Shown: positions 23,392 to 32,643, counted from the stretch's first letter. The stretch: 38,154 bases of DNA from an uncultured Gammaproteobacteria bacterium (GCA_900315395.1 OMZC01000125.1:1-38154); one strand, 5' to 3'. The notes: generated from the sequence alone by a model not told the origin. Made by a program: numbers and translations.

Positions 23392-24300
23392 ATGAAGTTT
23401 TTTGTAACAGGTGTTAACGGTCAGCTCGGTCACGATGTCATGAATGAGTTACATTCAAGAGGTCATGAAGGTGTAGGCTCTGACATTCAGGACGTATATT
23501 CAGGTGTAGCTGATGGCAGTGCTGTTACAACAATGCCTTATGTAAAACTTGATATTACTGATGCAGATGCAGTTCGTGAAGTTATTTCAAAAGTAAAACC
23601 TGATGCTGTAGTTCACTGTGCAGCTTGGACTGCGGTTGATTTAGCTGAAGAAAAAGAAGATTTAGTTAGAAAGGTTAATGTAGACGGCACAGCTAATATT
23701 GCTAAAGTCTGCAAAGAACTTGATTGCAAGATGCTTTATCTGTCAACTGACTACGTTTTCAACGGTTTAGGTGATAAACCATGGGAGCCTGATTGCAAAG
23801 ACTATGCTCCTTTAAATGTCTACGGTCAGTCAAAGTTAGACGGCGAGCTTGCTGTATCTGGCACCTTAAAGAAATACTTCATTGTAAGAATTGCTTGGGT
23901 ATTCGGTGTTAATGGCAAGAACTTCATTAAGACCATGATTAACGTAGGTAAGACCCATGACACTGTAAAAGTTGTTAATGATCAGATTGGTACTCCGACC
24001 TACACTTTAGATCTTGCTAGATTATTAGTTGATATGTGTGAGACAGATAAATACGGCTACTACCATGCAACTAATGAAGGTGGTTATATTTCATGGTATG
24101 ACTTCTGTGTTGAGTTCTATAAACAGTATGGTTTAAAGACCAAAGTCATCCCTGTAACTACTGCTGAATATGGCCTATCCAAGGCAAAACGTCCATTTAA
24201 CTCACGTTTGGACAAGTCAAAGTTAGTTAAAAACGGTTTCAAACCATTACCTGCATGGCAGGATGCCGTAAAGAGATATTTAGCTCAAGCTAAGATCTAA
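23392..24300 (+). CDS. rfbD: dTDP-4-dehydrorhamnose reductase-like NAD(P)-dependent protein
   Basis: A 302-residue SDR-superfamily enzyme. It has the nucleotide motif TGVNGQLGHDV at the N-terminus, VVHCAAWTAVDLAE, LSTDYVFNG, the catalytic VYGQSK (Tyr-x3-Lys), and a late IGTPTYTLDLARL. This matches RfbD/RmlD, the last step of dTDP-rhamnose synthesis. The other rml genes are absent nearby, so the symbol rests on sequence alone; the same family includes MAT2B-like proteins that are not reductases. A GGAG ribosome-binding site precedes the ATG. Confidence 0.85.
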   Translation: MKFFVTGVNGQLGHDVMNELHSRGHEGVGSDIQDVYSGVADGSAVTTMPYVKLDITDADAVREVISKVKPDAVVHCAAWTAVDLAEEKEDLVRKVNVDGTANIAKVCKELDCKMLYLSTDYVFNGLGDKPWEPDCKDYAPLNVYGQSKLDGELAVSGTLKKYFIVRIAWVFGVNGKNFIKTMINVGKTHDTVKVVNDQIGTPTYTLDLARLLVDMCETDKYGYYHATNEGGYISWYDFCVEFYKQYGLKTKVIPVTTAEYGLSKAKRPFNSRLDKSKLVKNGFKPLPAWQDAVKRYLAQAKI

Positions 24301-24325
24301 GCTTTTATTCTCGCCAAAATTTCTT

Positions 24326-24362
24326 TTTATGTCCTGTTAAGTGGATCTTAATAGGGCATAAA
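24326..24362 (+). terminator. AT-rich hairpin after the rfbD-like gene
   Basis: Arms TTTATGTCCTGTTAAG (24326-24341) and CTTAATAGGGCATAAA (24347-24362) pair with one or two wobble or mismatched positions and a 5-nt loop, then TATCTTGTTTTC. The stem is long but the T-run is weak. Confidence 0.55.
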
Positions 24363-24443
24363 TATCTTGTTTTCATTAACTTACTGTCAAAAAAGCAAAT
24401 TTTGTTAAAATAGTCACATCTTTTAACAAACGTTGGTTTAATT

Positions 24444-25922
24444 ATGTTTACAACTACAACTACTTTTATCGTCTACATTTTTGCCATGATTGTCATCGGC
24501 ATTGTAGCCGCTCGATCTACATCATCATTAAATGATTATGTATTAGGCGGACGTAGATTAGGTCGTGTGATCACCGGTCTTTCAGCTGGTGCATCAGATA
24601 TGTCTGGCTGGCTTTTAATGGGCTTGCCTGGAGCATTATTCGTATCTGGTATCAGCCAGGCATGGATTGCAATTGGTCTTACCATTGGTCAGTGGTGTAA
24701 CTGGAAATTCGTAGCAGCTCGTTTACGTTCTTTCACTCAGAATGCCTCAGATGCTCTAACCTTACCTGATTACTTTGCAGCTAGATTTAAAGATAAGTTA
24801 CGTTTAACCGCAGTTATCGCAGCTTTCATTATCTTAATCTTCTCAGTAGTTTACTGTTCATCTGGAATGGTATCTGGTGCTAGATTATTCCAGCAGACCT
24901 TTGGTATGGATTATGAGAATGCCTTGCTGGTTGGTGCTGTATCAACAATTTTATACGTATGTATCGGTGGTTTCTTAGCTGTAAGCTGGACAGATGCTGT
25001 TCAGGCATCTTTAATGATCTTCGCTTTAGTTATCACTCCAATCATTATTATCTTAGATGTAGGTTCATTTTCAGAGGCTAATGCGCTAGTAGCTCAAAAA
25101 GGTCCTGATATGGCTAATATGTTAAAGGGTACTACCATCATCGGTCTTATCTCTTTAGCAGGCTGGGGCTTAGGTTATGTAGGTCAGCCTCATATTCTGG
25201 TTCGTTTCATGGCAGCAGCTACCGTTCGCGGTATGGGCGGTGCTCGTAGAATCAGCATAAGCTGGATGATCTTCTGTCTGTTAGGTGCTGTAGCTGTAGG
25301 TTATTATGGTGTAGCTTTTGCTGCTAAACATCCAGAGCTTACAGTTGATAACCCTGAGCAGATCTTTATTATTGTAACTCAGACCTTATTTACTCCATGG
25401 ATTGCAGGTATCTTACTATCAGCTATCTTAGCTGCAATTATGAGTACCTTATCTTGCCAGTTGTTAGTAGCTTCAACTACTTTAACTGCTGACTTCTACC
25501 GCAGAGTAATTAGACCTCATGCATCTCAGACTGAGTTAGTTTGGATTGGCAGATTCATGCTGTTATTAGTAGCAGCAATTGCTTATATCATTGCTTTAGA
25601 TCCAAATTCAGGTATCTTAAAGTTAGTATCATATGCATGGGCTGGTTTTGGTGCTGCTTTCGGTCCTACTGTTGTGATCTCAGTATTCTGGAAGAAGATG
25701 ACCTTAAAGGGCGCAATTTGGGGTATGATTGCAGGTGCAGTTACCGTAATCGTATGGGAAATTGGTCAGTTCTTTGACTTGTACTCATTAGTACCAGGCT
25801 TCATTATTTCTTCAGCTGTTATCTTTGTTGTAAGTCTCTTAACACAAAAGGGCAACGAAGAGGTTGAAACACTGTATAATGATCTTGAACAGAAGTTCTG
25901 GGAAGAAGTTAAAGATCGTTAA
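24444..25922 (+). CDS. putP: Sodium/proline symporter PutP
   Basis: A 492-residue inner-membrane protein of the SSS family with about 13 hydrophobic segments. Segment GLSAGASDMSGWLLMGLPGA (residues ~45-65) is essentially the E. coli PutP sequence around the Na+-binding Asp55. QPHILVRFMAA and STLSCQLLVASTTLTADFYR further support the assignment. It imports L-proline with Na+. It is preceded by an AT-rich promoter region and followed after 28 bp by a small membrane-protein gene that may share the transcript. Confidence 0.94.
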   Translation: MFTTTTTFIVYIFAMIVIGIVAARSTSSLNDYVLGGRRLGRVITGLSAGASDMSGWLLMGLPGALFVSGISQAWIAIGLTIGQWCNWKFVAARLRSFTQNASDALTLPDYFAARFKDKLRLTAVIAAFIILIFSVVYCSSGMVSGARLFQQTFGMDYENALLVGAVSTILYVCIGGFLAVSWTDAVQASLMIFALVITPIIIILDVGSFSEANALVAQKGPDMANMLKGTTIIGLISLAGWGLGYVGQPHILVRFMAAATVRGMGGARRISISWMIFCLLGAVAVGYYGVAFAAKHPELTVDNPEQIFIIVTQTLFTPWIAGILLSAILAAIMSTLSCQLLVASTTLTADFYRRVIRPHASQTELVWIGRFMLLLVAAIAYIIALDPNSGILKLVSYAWAGFGAAFGPTVVISVFWKKMTLKGAIWGMIAGAVTVIVWEIGQFFDLYSLVPGFIISSAVIFVVSLLTQKGNEEVETLYNDLEQKFWEEVKDR

Positions 25923-25950
25923 GCTTAAGGCTATTTAATAGGAGAAAGAC

Positions 25951-26589
25951 TTGAAAAACCTTCCACCTAATGTGTATATGCAGTCCTACCTCCAGAAGGC
26001 AGGAGTACGTTTTAACATTAACGTGGTAGATACCATGTGTAAAAAAGGTTTCGGTCTTTCTTTCTATGTCTTCTGTCTTTTATTCATTCTGTTGTCTGTA
26101 ATTTACTTTACAGACAATATCTGTATCTTTCCTGATAAAGCACATTTCTATTGTCTATCAGTTCTCGTTATTCTTTATCTTGCTCTGTATATAGTCAGAG
26201 TTGTTCGTTTTAGAATGATTAGATCAAGGCTAAGAGAAGATAATGATCCTATTGTGGTAGAAGCATATGCAATTGTGCTCTTTGATTTGAGCTCTCAGAA
26301 TTCTGAGAAGATTGTAAAACCTAAAAAATCTGCAATTTTATATAAAGAATGTGGCAGTAAGAAACCAAGATTCTTTACTGGTGTTGTAAAGAATAAGATT
26401 GAGCACCACTACTATAAAGATCAGATTGCAAGAGTATTTATTGATAGAAAACATCCACGTTTCTATTCAGTGGATGATGACAAGTTCTATAAGACAGTCT
26501 CAGAGAGATTACCTCAAGAACAGGCTAAGTACGCAATCTCAGCCTTAGAAGGAAAGCTCAATACTGTCTCAGCTAAAAAAGAAAAATAG
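25951..26589 (+). CDS. Hypothetical membrane protein (TTG start)
   Basis: A 212-residue frame begins with TTG 25951; AGGAG at 25940-25944 is well placed for this start, whereas the first internal ATG has none. Two hydrophobic segments (~33-53 and ~65-81) form a hairpin in the inner membrane. The C-terminal ~120 residues are cytosolic and basic, with strands such as DPIVVEAYAIVLF, PRFFTGVVKN and QIARVFIDRKHPRFYSVDD. That layout recalls PH-like domains of small membrane proteins, but no family is recognised. It follows putP by 28 nt. Confidence 0.7.
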   Translation: MKNLPPNVYMQSYLQKAGVRFNINVVDTMCKKGFGLSFYVFCLLFILLSVIYFTDNICIFPDKAHFYCLSVLVILYLALYIVRVVRFRMIRSRLREDNDPIVVEAYAIVLFDLSSQNSEKIVKPKKSAILYKECGSKKPRFFTGVVKNKIEHHYYKDQIARVFIDRKHPRFYSVDDDKFYKTVSERLPQEQAKYAISALEGKLNTVSAKKEK

Positions 26590-26627
26590 AGATGTGGAGC
26601 TTAAGAAATAAAGACTTGGTAATAGCT

Positions 26628-27281
26628 CTATTTCTTCCAGTCAACTACAGTCATTGCCTTGATATCATCAGACTCAAGTAAGATCTTATTTGGGTTAACT
26701 GCAAAGCGGTGAGTGCACATCATCAGCATCGGTACATCGTTTACAGTATCGCCATAGCCATAAGAATCCTCAAGTGACAAGTTATGCTCTTTTAAGAACA
26801 TATTGATCCTTGTGACCTTGTCTTTTTGAAAGGCTGGAATGCCACAAATTTCACCTGTAAGCACACCATCTTTTTTCTCCATAGGAGAGGCAATAACATA
26901 TTTGATATCAAGTTGTTCAGCTATATGCTCAGCTAAATAATCCATAGTAGAGGTTACGATTACAACAGTATCATGTCTGTCGTTATGAAACTTAATAGTT
27001 CTTTTAGCACCAGGATAAACAACCGGCATGATAGTAGTTTTTACAATGTCATGTAGTACATTGTAGAGCTTGTCTTTATCCATTCCAACAAGAGGCTTTA
27101 CAGCAAATTTTAGAAAATCGCATACATTCAGAGTACCTTCATAAAATTGCTGTTCAAATGAGTTTAAAGCACAGATGATGCTCTTATCTGCAATTCCTCT
27201 TTTGACAAATTCGCCAATACTGATGTCATTAGTATCGCCACCTACAATAGTGCCATCCATGTCAAAAAAAGCTACACTCAT
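26628..27281 (-). CDS. HAD-IB family phosphatase (SerB-like)
   Basis: A 217-residue haloacid dehalogenase. Motif I is FFDMDGTI (nucleophile D at residue 7, acid/base D9), motif II is IVTSTM, and motif IV is GYGDTVNDVPML, with a lysine-containing VTRIN region in between. It belongs to the HAD-IB subfamily, which includes phosphoserine phosphatase and lipid or sugar-phosphate phosphatases. The substrate is not clear from sequence. Its start codon overlaps the stop of the AAA-like gene (ATGA at 27281-27278), so the two are translationally coupled. Confidence 0.85.
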   Translation of the reverse strand: MSVAFFDMDGTIVGGDTNDISIGEFVKRGIADKSIICALNSFEQQFYEGTLNVCDFLKFAVKPLVGMDKDKLYNVLHDIVKTTIMPVVYPGAKRTIKFHNDRHDTVVIVTSTMDYLAEHIAEQLDIKYVIASPMEKKDGVLTGEICGIPAFQKDKVTRINMFLKEHNLSLEDSYGYGDTVNDVPMLMMCTHRFAVNPNKILLESDDIKAMTVVDWKK

Positions 27282-28534
27282 TCCTTTTCTCCTAAAGATT
27301 CTGCTTCCTCAAAAGACAAAGGCATATTAGCCTCTTCCTGATCGCATTTACCTGTAATAATATCGAAGGTTTTACGCATATCTAAATTTGGAAAATCAAA
27401 TCTGTAACGCCAGGTGGTATAACCTTCATCATTGTTAATCAATACTTTAGAGCTAGTTGCAAAGCCTAATTGAATTAACAGTGAACCTAGTTGCTTTCCT
27501 TCTAGGGATTTATCCACACTGCTGATAAATAAAGGATCTTGACCGTCCTTACCATACAGCCATGTAAGATCATTGTTTTTATGCTTTAATGCATATTTTA
27601 AGAAGGTGTAATTACCTGAAGCTGAATATGGATATAACTGTCCTTGGTTTTGCATCAGATGTGAAATGCTAGCAGGGCACATCACCTTTACAAGATTGTC
27701 TGAAAAGCAGAAACCTCCATAGCATTTCTCTAAAATGTTAAGGTAGTTCTCAGGAGTCATATCTTTTGCTTTAGCAAACTTCTCAATCTGATTTTTAAAG
27801 ACGATCCTGACCTCTTCTTTAGTGAAGCCGAACATGGATTCAAAAGAAGGATCCGAGGACAGATCTTCAACTAAAGGCAGACCTTCAGAATACTCTGAAG
27901 CTAGGGCAAATTTGGTGTGCCCAGATAACAGACACCATCTAACTGCTTTGTCTGTATGTCTTATGACATTTAACATATCAAGATAAGTACAGGTAGCTTC
28001 AGTTGCTTTTTCTTTATCTGCCATCATGGCAGCTACCATCAAAGGCTTATCATAATTATCAATAATGATAGCCATACTCTCTTGATGTCTTTTGTAAAGT
28101 GATTCTAAGAGCTTGGTAAAATAGACCTTTGGGGTCATATAGGTATCGAAATGACTTTCGATATGATGAAACCAGAACAACTCTTGTAAAACATCAATAA
28201 GACCACGCCTGAAGTCTTTTGGTGTTTTAGCTTTAAAATTCTTAAAGTCTAAACAGACAGTATGCCTAAAAGGTAACTCTTTTAAGAGTCCCTCATCTTC
28301 AATCTTACCTACAATGTCTTTTTCACGTCTGATAATTCTATCAGTGGCATTAGTTAATAATGACAGACCAAAACCTCTTGGTCTTGTAATCATGTAGATT
28401 GAAGGAGTACCACAAGTTTGTGGAGATTCAAGTTTTAAGATAAAAGACATCACCTTTAGTGATTTGTCACGATTTATCTGTTCTGAAACAATCAGATCTT
28501 GAAGGTTGGTATAGACAAGTGAATTTGAATTCAT
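27278..28534 (-). CDS. AAA-ATPase-like protein with degenerate Walker motifs
   Basis: A 418-residue protein resembling the AAA-ATPase-like family (PF09820) common in gut and host-associated bacteria. The Walker A region is RPRGFGLSLL (51-60), where active members have RPRRFGKSLL, so the P-loop lysine is a leucine (L57). Walker B is IIIDNYDKPL (157-165), where the family has IDEYDKP, so the catalytic glutamate is an asparagine (N160). Family members usually end in a PD-(D/E)XK nuclease domain; none is visible here. The start is 22 nt downstream of the 4.5S RNA with no good ribosome-binding site. It is coupled to the HAD gene. Confidence 0.8.
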   Translation of the reverse strand: MNSNSLVYTNLQDLIVSEQINRDKSLKVMSFILKLESPQTCGTPSIYMITRPRGFGLSLLTNATDRIIRREKDIVGKIEDEGLLKELPFRHTVCLDFKNFKAKTPKDFRRGLIDVLQELFWFHHIESHFDTYMTPKVYFTKLLESLYKRHQESMAIIIDNYDKPLMVAAMMADKEKATEATCTYLDMLNVIRHTDKAVRWCLLSGHTKFALASEYSEGLPLVEDLSSDPSFESMFGFTKEEVRIVFKNQIEKFAKAKDMTPENYLNILEKCYGGFCFSDNLVKVMCPASISHLMQNQGQLYPYSASGNYTFLKYALKHKNNDLTWLYGKDGQDPLFISSVDKSLEGKQLGSLLIQLGFATSSKVLINNDEGYTTWRYRFDFPNLDMRKTFDIITGKCDQEEANMPLSFEEAESLGEKE

Positions 28535-28556
28535 ATCTGAAAAGACTCATTATTGG

Positions 28557-28660
28557 TGGGGGCTCAACCACATCACGGTACCTCAAATAAGAACCCTGGC
28601 TGCTTCCTTCCGGACCTGACCTGTTGAACTCTCATCGAGTACGTGAGGACCGAAACCCCC
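28557..28660 (-). ncRNA. ffs: 4.5S signal recognition particle RNA
   Basis: Read on the minus strand, the ~104-nt RNA has 5' GGGGG and 3' CCCCC ends that pair (28656-28660 with 28558-28562). Its apical part is the conserved SRP core CAGGTCAGGTCCGGAAGGAA, then GCAGCC, which binds Ffh. There is no Alu domain, as expected for the small bacterial type. RNase P would trim the 5' end. No terminator is visible before the next gene. Confidence 0.97.
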
Positions 28661-28673
28661 ATAGAGCAAAATT

Positions 28674-28702
28674 ATTGTAAAGAAAATGAACTTAATTATC
28701 AA
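28674..28702 (-). promoter_or_regulatory. Sigma-70 promoter of the 4.5S RNA
   Basis: On the minus strand, TTGATA (28697-28702) and TACAAT (28674-28679) are separated by exactly 17 nt. Transcription would start ~7 nt after the -10 box, leaving a short leader before the mature 5' GGGGG at 28660. Both boxes are near consensus, as expected for a stable RNA. Confidence 0.82.
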
Positions 28703-28939
28703 GCATTAAGACTGCTATTTTTTGACAACTCCAGATTACAAAGCTTCTTACGATAGAAAAACAAGCAAAGTTTAATATCATTACACATGAAGTTAAACAT
28801 TAAGTTACAAGCACTAATTGTCTGAAATTGTGACTAAATTCGTGATAATTATTGAGAATAAAAAGAAATAAATATGCTCATGTAGTATCATGTAACGGAA
28901 TATTCAAAAAATTACAAATAGCTATTACAAAAATAAAAC

Positions 28940-29944
28940 ATGAAAGATAACAATAAACAAATTCCAGATAAATCAAGACGAGCACCTAAAAGAGATATTG
29001 ATGGTGTTTTCCTTTTAGATAAACCATCAGGCATCAGTTCAGCTTTAGCTCTAACCAAGGTAAGAGGTATTTATAGAGCAAATAAAGGCGGACACACAGG
29101 TTCACTTGATCCTTTAGCTTCAGGTCTTCTACCAATCTGTTTAGGACAGGCTGCCAAATTCTCTTCATACTTTTTAGAAGGCTCTAAAAAGTACATTGCA
29201 ACAGGTAAATTAGGCATCGTAACAGCAACTGGTGATGCTGAAGGTGAAGTCATCCAAACTAATCAAGTTACAGATGAATGCTCTAAAGTTGAAGAGGTCC
29301 TGAAGACTTTTATTGGTACTATTACTCAGGTACCTCCAATGTACTCTGCTATTAAAGTCGATGGCAGACCTTTATATAAATATGCTCGTTCGGGCAAAGA
29401 AGTAGAAGTTCCTAAAAGACAGGTAGAGATCTTCTACATCAAGCTTTTAGAAAAAACTCAAGATTCTTTTACCATTGAAGTTTATTGCTCTAAAGGCACT
29501 TATATTAGAACTTTAGTTGAAGATATCGGTCAGGCTTTAGGCTGTGGTGCTCATGTAACCATGTTGCGCAGAATTGAAGTTGATGGTCTGCCAAAAGGCA
29601 CCATGCATACTCTTGATTATATTCAGGAGTTAGCAGATAAGCGTGAAGACTTCACTGATTTTACAGAATTAGACAGTTTACTCATACCAATTGATAAAGC
29701 TATGAGTTATCTTCCAGCTATTGATATACCTTATGAGAAAGCTGTGCTTTTATGTCAGGGGCAAAGACAGGGTAAGCTTGAAAACTGTAAGTTCGAAGGT
29801 TGTTCTTTAGACTATACTGATACTATACAAATCAAAACAGATGGGATGTTTATAGGTGTAGGCCATATTCAAAAGGGGGTTCTGATCTCAGATAGAATGA
29901 TGTCAGATCCTCTGCATACAAATCTTGGACTATACAAAGACTAA
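28940..29944 (+). CDS. truB: tRNA pseudouridine(55) synthase TruB
   Basis: A 334-residue protein. Family motifs include GVFLLDKPSGISS near the N-terminus, GHTGSLDPLASGLLP with the catalytic aspartate, QVPPMYSAIKVDGRPLYKYAR, and RTLVEDIGQALGCGAHVTMLRR. It converts U55 in the T-loop of tRNAs. The C-terminal ~70 residues fit the PUA-like domain. It heads an apparent operon with a lipoprotein gene and lpxK; rbfA and infB, its common neighbours, are not adjacent. Confidence 0.96.
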   Translation: MKDNNKQIPDKSRRAPKRDIDGVFLLDKPSGISSALALTKVRGIYRANKGGHTGSLDPLASGLLPICLGQAAKFSSYFLEGSKKYIATGKLGIVTATGDAEGEVIQTNQVTDECSKVEEVLKTFIGTITQVPPMYSAIKVDGRPLYKYARSGKEVEVPKRQVEIFYIKLLEKTQDSFTIEVYCSKGTYIRTLVEDIGQALGCGAHVTMLRRIEVDGLPKGTMHTLDYIQELADKREDFTDFTELDSLLIPIDKAMSYLPAIDIPYEKAVLLCQGQRQGKLENCKFEGCSLDYTDTIQIKTDGMFIGVGHIQKGVLISDRMMSDPLHTNLGLYKD

Positions 29945-29958
29945 TTGTGGGAGTCGCT

Positions 29959-30684
29959 ATGTTAGGTTTTATAAAAACTCTAGCCATGACTTTGGTTTTC
30001 TCAGCAGCTCTTTGCGGTTGTGAGGATAAGTCTGTTGCTTCATCTGAGAATTTAACTGAAGCTATTAACTCAGAGTTATCAAAACAAGTCATTTGGATGG
30101 CGCTTCCTGGCTCTTCAGTTACAGAAGGTACTGTTTCAGCTCCATTTGTAATTGTCGACCCATACAATTCTAATAATCCTGAAACTAATTATGCTGGTAA
30201 AACAGAGTACCTAAAAAGAGTTATTGCTTACGCTAAGCTCTTAGAAAAGCATAATGCTGTAAAGCTCACAGAAGACTCATTTACTATCACAGCTCCATTT
30301 CGTGGTTCAGTGAGGGCCTTTGGTTATAACGTAAAATATAATCAGGATCTTTTGAGAACTATTCAGACTACTCCTTTTTATGGTTTGAGCAAGGCTCAGG
30401 CTGGTACCGTTGAACTAAAAGATATCATCAACTCAACTACTGTTTTTGAAAAAGACGGTGAAAAGTGTATTGATATTACTTTCTCAATTAAAATGTCTCA
30501 AAAGTTAGACTGCATTGATGATGAGATTTTAGAGAGTTCTACGATTACAGAAGAAGTTTCAAGCCTTAGAACTACCTACAGATTGGTTCTAGATGAAAGT
30601 GCTAAACGCTGGGTAGTAAGAGATCCTGCTCCTTTGCAGATGGATCCTGTAAAAAAATTCTTTAAATCCCTGATAGATGGTTAA
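29959..30684 (+). CDS. Lipoprotein of unknown function
   Basis: Start ATG 29959 is chosen because GGGAG (29949-29953) lies 5 nt before it; GTG 29947 is possible but weaker. The 241-residue protein has a signal peptide ending in the lipobox LCGC and a lipidated cysteine at about position 21. The mature part has no recognised domain; it is mixed alpha/beta with VSAPFVIVDPYN, DSFTITAPFRG and CIDITFSIKMSQ. It starts 15 nt after truB and its stop overlaps the lpxK start region, so it is part of one transcript. Confidence 0.8.
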   Translation: MLGFIKTLAMTLVFSAALCGCEDKSVASSENLTEAINSELSKQVIWMALPGSSVTEGTVSAPFVIVDPYNSNNPETNYAGKTEYLKRVIAYAKLLEKHNAVKLTEDSFTITAPFRGSVRAFGYNVKYNQDLLRTIQTTPFYGLSKAQAGTVELKDIINSTTVFEKDGEKCIDITFSIKMSQKLDCIDDEILESSTITEEVSSLRTTYRLVLDESAKRWVVRDPAPLQMDPVKKFFKSLIDG

Positions 30685-31699
30685 TATGTCTTTTGAAGAT
30701 AAAGTTTGGTATCAAAAATTAAGCTCTAAAAATATCCTGGCTGTAGCTCCTCTTTTACCTTTTACAGCTTTGTTTGGAGCTGTAACTTCTTTAAGACGTA
30801 AGTGCTATAAAAAAGGCTACTTTAAATCTACTAAATTAAAAACACCTGTCATTGTGGTAGGTGGTATTTCTGTAGGCGGTACAGGCAAGACACCTTTGTG
30901 TATCGCACTCTTATTAAAATTAAAAGAATTAGGCTATAAGCCTGGCTTAATCTCTCGAGGTTATCGAGGTAAGGCTGATTCCTACCCACTTACAGTAAAC
31001 ACTACTACTGATGTTAAACAATGTGGTGATGAACCTCTTTTAATTAAAATGTCAGTAGGCGACAGTGCTGTAGTTGCTGTAGATCCTGTAAGAGAGCGTG
31101 GTGCTCAATATTTAGAGCATTTAGGCTGTGATGTGATCGTAACTGATGACGGTTTGCAGCATTATTCTTTAGACAGAGATATTGAGATTGTAGTCTTAGA
31201 TGGTAAAAGACTTTTAGGTAATGGTCTGCTACTGCCGGCTGGCCCCTTACGTGAAGGTAAATGGCATTTAGATAAGGCCGATTTTGTGGTGGTAAATGGC
31301 GTAAGTCATGATCTTAAATACACTTCAATGACTTTAGTTCCAAAACCTGTTGTAGGGCTTAAAGCCTTTGCTCATTTAGAGCATGAAATGGATTATCTGC
31401 AAAAAGGTTGCAGTGTTTGTGCTCTAGCAGGTATCGGCAACCCACAACGTTTTTACGATACACTAAAGCAATGTGACTTTGAGGTTGTAGATACTATTGA
31501 TGTAGGTGATCACAAAATCGTTGATACTGAGGTTTTAAAAGCTAAAGCCTTAGAGCATCCTGTAGTCATGACCTCAAAAGATGCTGTAAAGTATGCTCAT
31601 TTAAATCTTGAGAATATGTATGTCTTAAATATTGAAGCTGTACTTCCAGAGTCATTTTTTGAATCACTTAATGAAAAGATTAAATCACTAGGTAAGTAA
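30677..31699 (+). CDS. lpxK: Tetraacyldisaccharide 4'-kinase LpxK
   Basis: A 340-residue inner-membrane kinase. The P-loop is GGISVGGTGKTPL (~63-75), followed by GLISRGYRG, the DP-x-R-x-x-x-x-x-L region, and TDDGLQHYSLDRDIEIVVLDG. All fit LpxK, which phosphorylates the lipid A disaccharide at the 4' position. ATG 30677 overlaps the lipoprotein stop by 8 nt; an ATG at 30686 (GATGG 5 nt upstream) would remove three residues. The hydrophobic N-terminus (AVAPLLPFTALFGAV) is the usual membrane anchor. Confidence 0.95.
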   Translation: MVNMSFEDKVWYQKLSSKNILAVAPLLPFTALFGAVTSLRRKCYKKGYFKSTKLKTPVIVVGGISVGGTGKTPLCIALLLKLKELGYKPGLISRGYRGKADSYPLTVNTTTDVKQCGDEPLLIKMSVGDSAVVAVDPVRERGAQYLEHLGCDVIVTDDGLQHYSLDRDIEIVVLDGKRLLGNGLLLPAGPLREGKWHLDKADFVVVNGVSHDLKYTSMTLVPKPVVGLKAFAHLEHEMDYLQKGCSVCALAGIGNPQRFYDTLKQCDFEVVDTIDVGDHKIVDTEVLKAKALEHPVVMTSKDAVKYAHLNLENMYVLNIEAVLPESFFESLNEKIKSLGK

Positions 31700-31754
31700 G
31701 AATAGTCAACTAATCACAGTTAACTAATCTCAGGTAACGAAGGTAGATAATTTT

Positions 31755-32555
31755 ATGTCCTGTTGTAAGAATAAGTCTGAAGAGAATAAGTCAGAATACA
31801 TCGTAGCAATTCCAGCTCGTTATGCTTCAACTAGATTTCCTGGTAAGCCATTAGTACTAGTAGGTGGCATTCCCATGATTAAACGTGTTTGCATGCAGGC
31901 ATTAAAGTCTGATGCAAAGATGGTTGTAGCTTGCATTGATGATGAGCGTGTTGAATCAGTATTAGAGGGCATGGATAAAGTACGTGTCTGCATGACTTCA
32001 ACAGATTGTAACTGTGGCACAGACAGATTAGCTCAGATGATTGAAAAAATGCAGATTGATCCTGAGACTATCATCGTAAATGTACAAGGTGATGAACCTT
32101 TAATTAACCCTGAGCACATCAAACAGGTAGCTACTCTTTTAGAAAGCTCAAAAGCTGATATGTCAACCTTATGCTTCAAGATTGATAATGTTAAGGATGT
32201 ATTTGATCCAAACTGCGTTAAAGTAGTTTTTGATAAAAACGGTAAAGCTCTGTACTTTAGCCGAGCTCCAATTCCATATGAGCGAGAGAACTTTAAGCAA
32301 AAAGATATTACTTCACTTTGCTTTGATCACTACCATCACATCGGTATTTACGCCTATAAAGCAGGTACTGTCCTAAAGTATTCTCACATGGCTCAAACCT
32401 CTCTTGAAAAGAGTGAGTCACTAGAGCAGTTAAGACTTATGGAAAATGGTATGTCCATTGCCGTAGGTGTTGCTTTAAATCCTCCTGAGACAGGTGTAGA
32501 TACTAAAGAAGATCTTGAGAGAATAAACAAGATCTTAGAAAAACAGGAACACTAA
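31755..32555 (+). CDS. kdsB: CMP-KDO synthetase KdsB
   Basis: A 266-residue cytidylyltransferase that activates KDO for lipopolysaccharide synthesis. Motifs are EYIVAIPARYASTRFPGKPL, IIVNVQGDEPLI, ALYFSRAPIPYER and HIGIYAYKAG. It is ~16 residues longer than usual at the N-terminus, where the sequence MSCCKNKSEENKS is polar and outside the fold; there is no internal ATG to remove it. It follows lpxK by 55 bp, fitting a shared envelope-biosynthesis unit. Confidence 0.95.
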   Translation: MSCCKNKSEENKSEYIVAIPARYASTRFPGKPLVLVGGIPMIKRVCMQALKSDAKMVVACIDDERVESVLEGMDKVRVCMTSTDCNCGTDRLAQMIEKMQIDPETIIVNVQGDEPLINPEHIKQVATLLESSKADMSTLCFKIDNVKDVFDPNCVKVVFDKNGKALYFSRAPIPYERENFKQKDITSLCFDHYHHIGIYAYKAGTVLKYSHMAQTSLEKSESLEQLRLMENGMSIAVGVALNPPETGVDTKEDLERINKILEKQEH

Positions 32556-32643
32556 TAGTCTTTGTCTTTTAGTGTTAAAACAATTGTATAGTTTTAAAAT
32601 TAAGCTTCATTCACAGCTTCAAAAGAAATTATGCAATTTACAG

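Noticed and set aside
32548..32576. Terminator after kdsB (AACACTAA/TTAGTGTT)
   Set aside because: The 8-bp stem overlaps the stop codon and is followed by AAAACAATTG with no T-run, so I did not call it.
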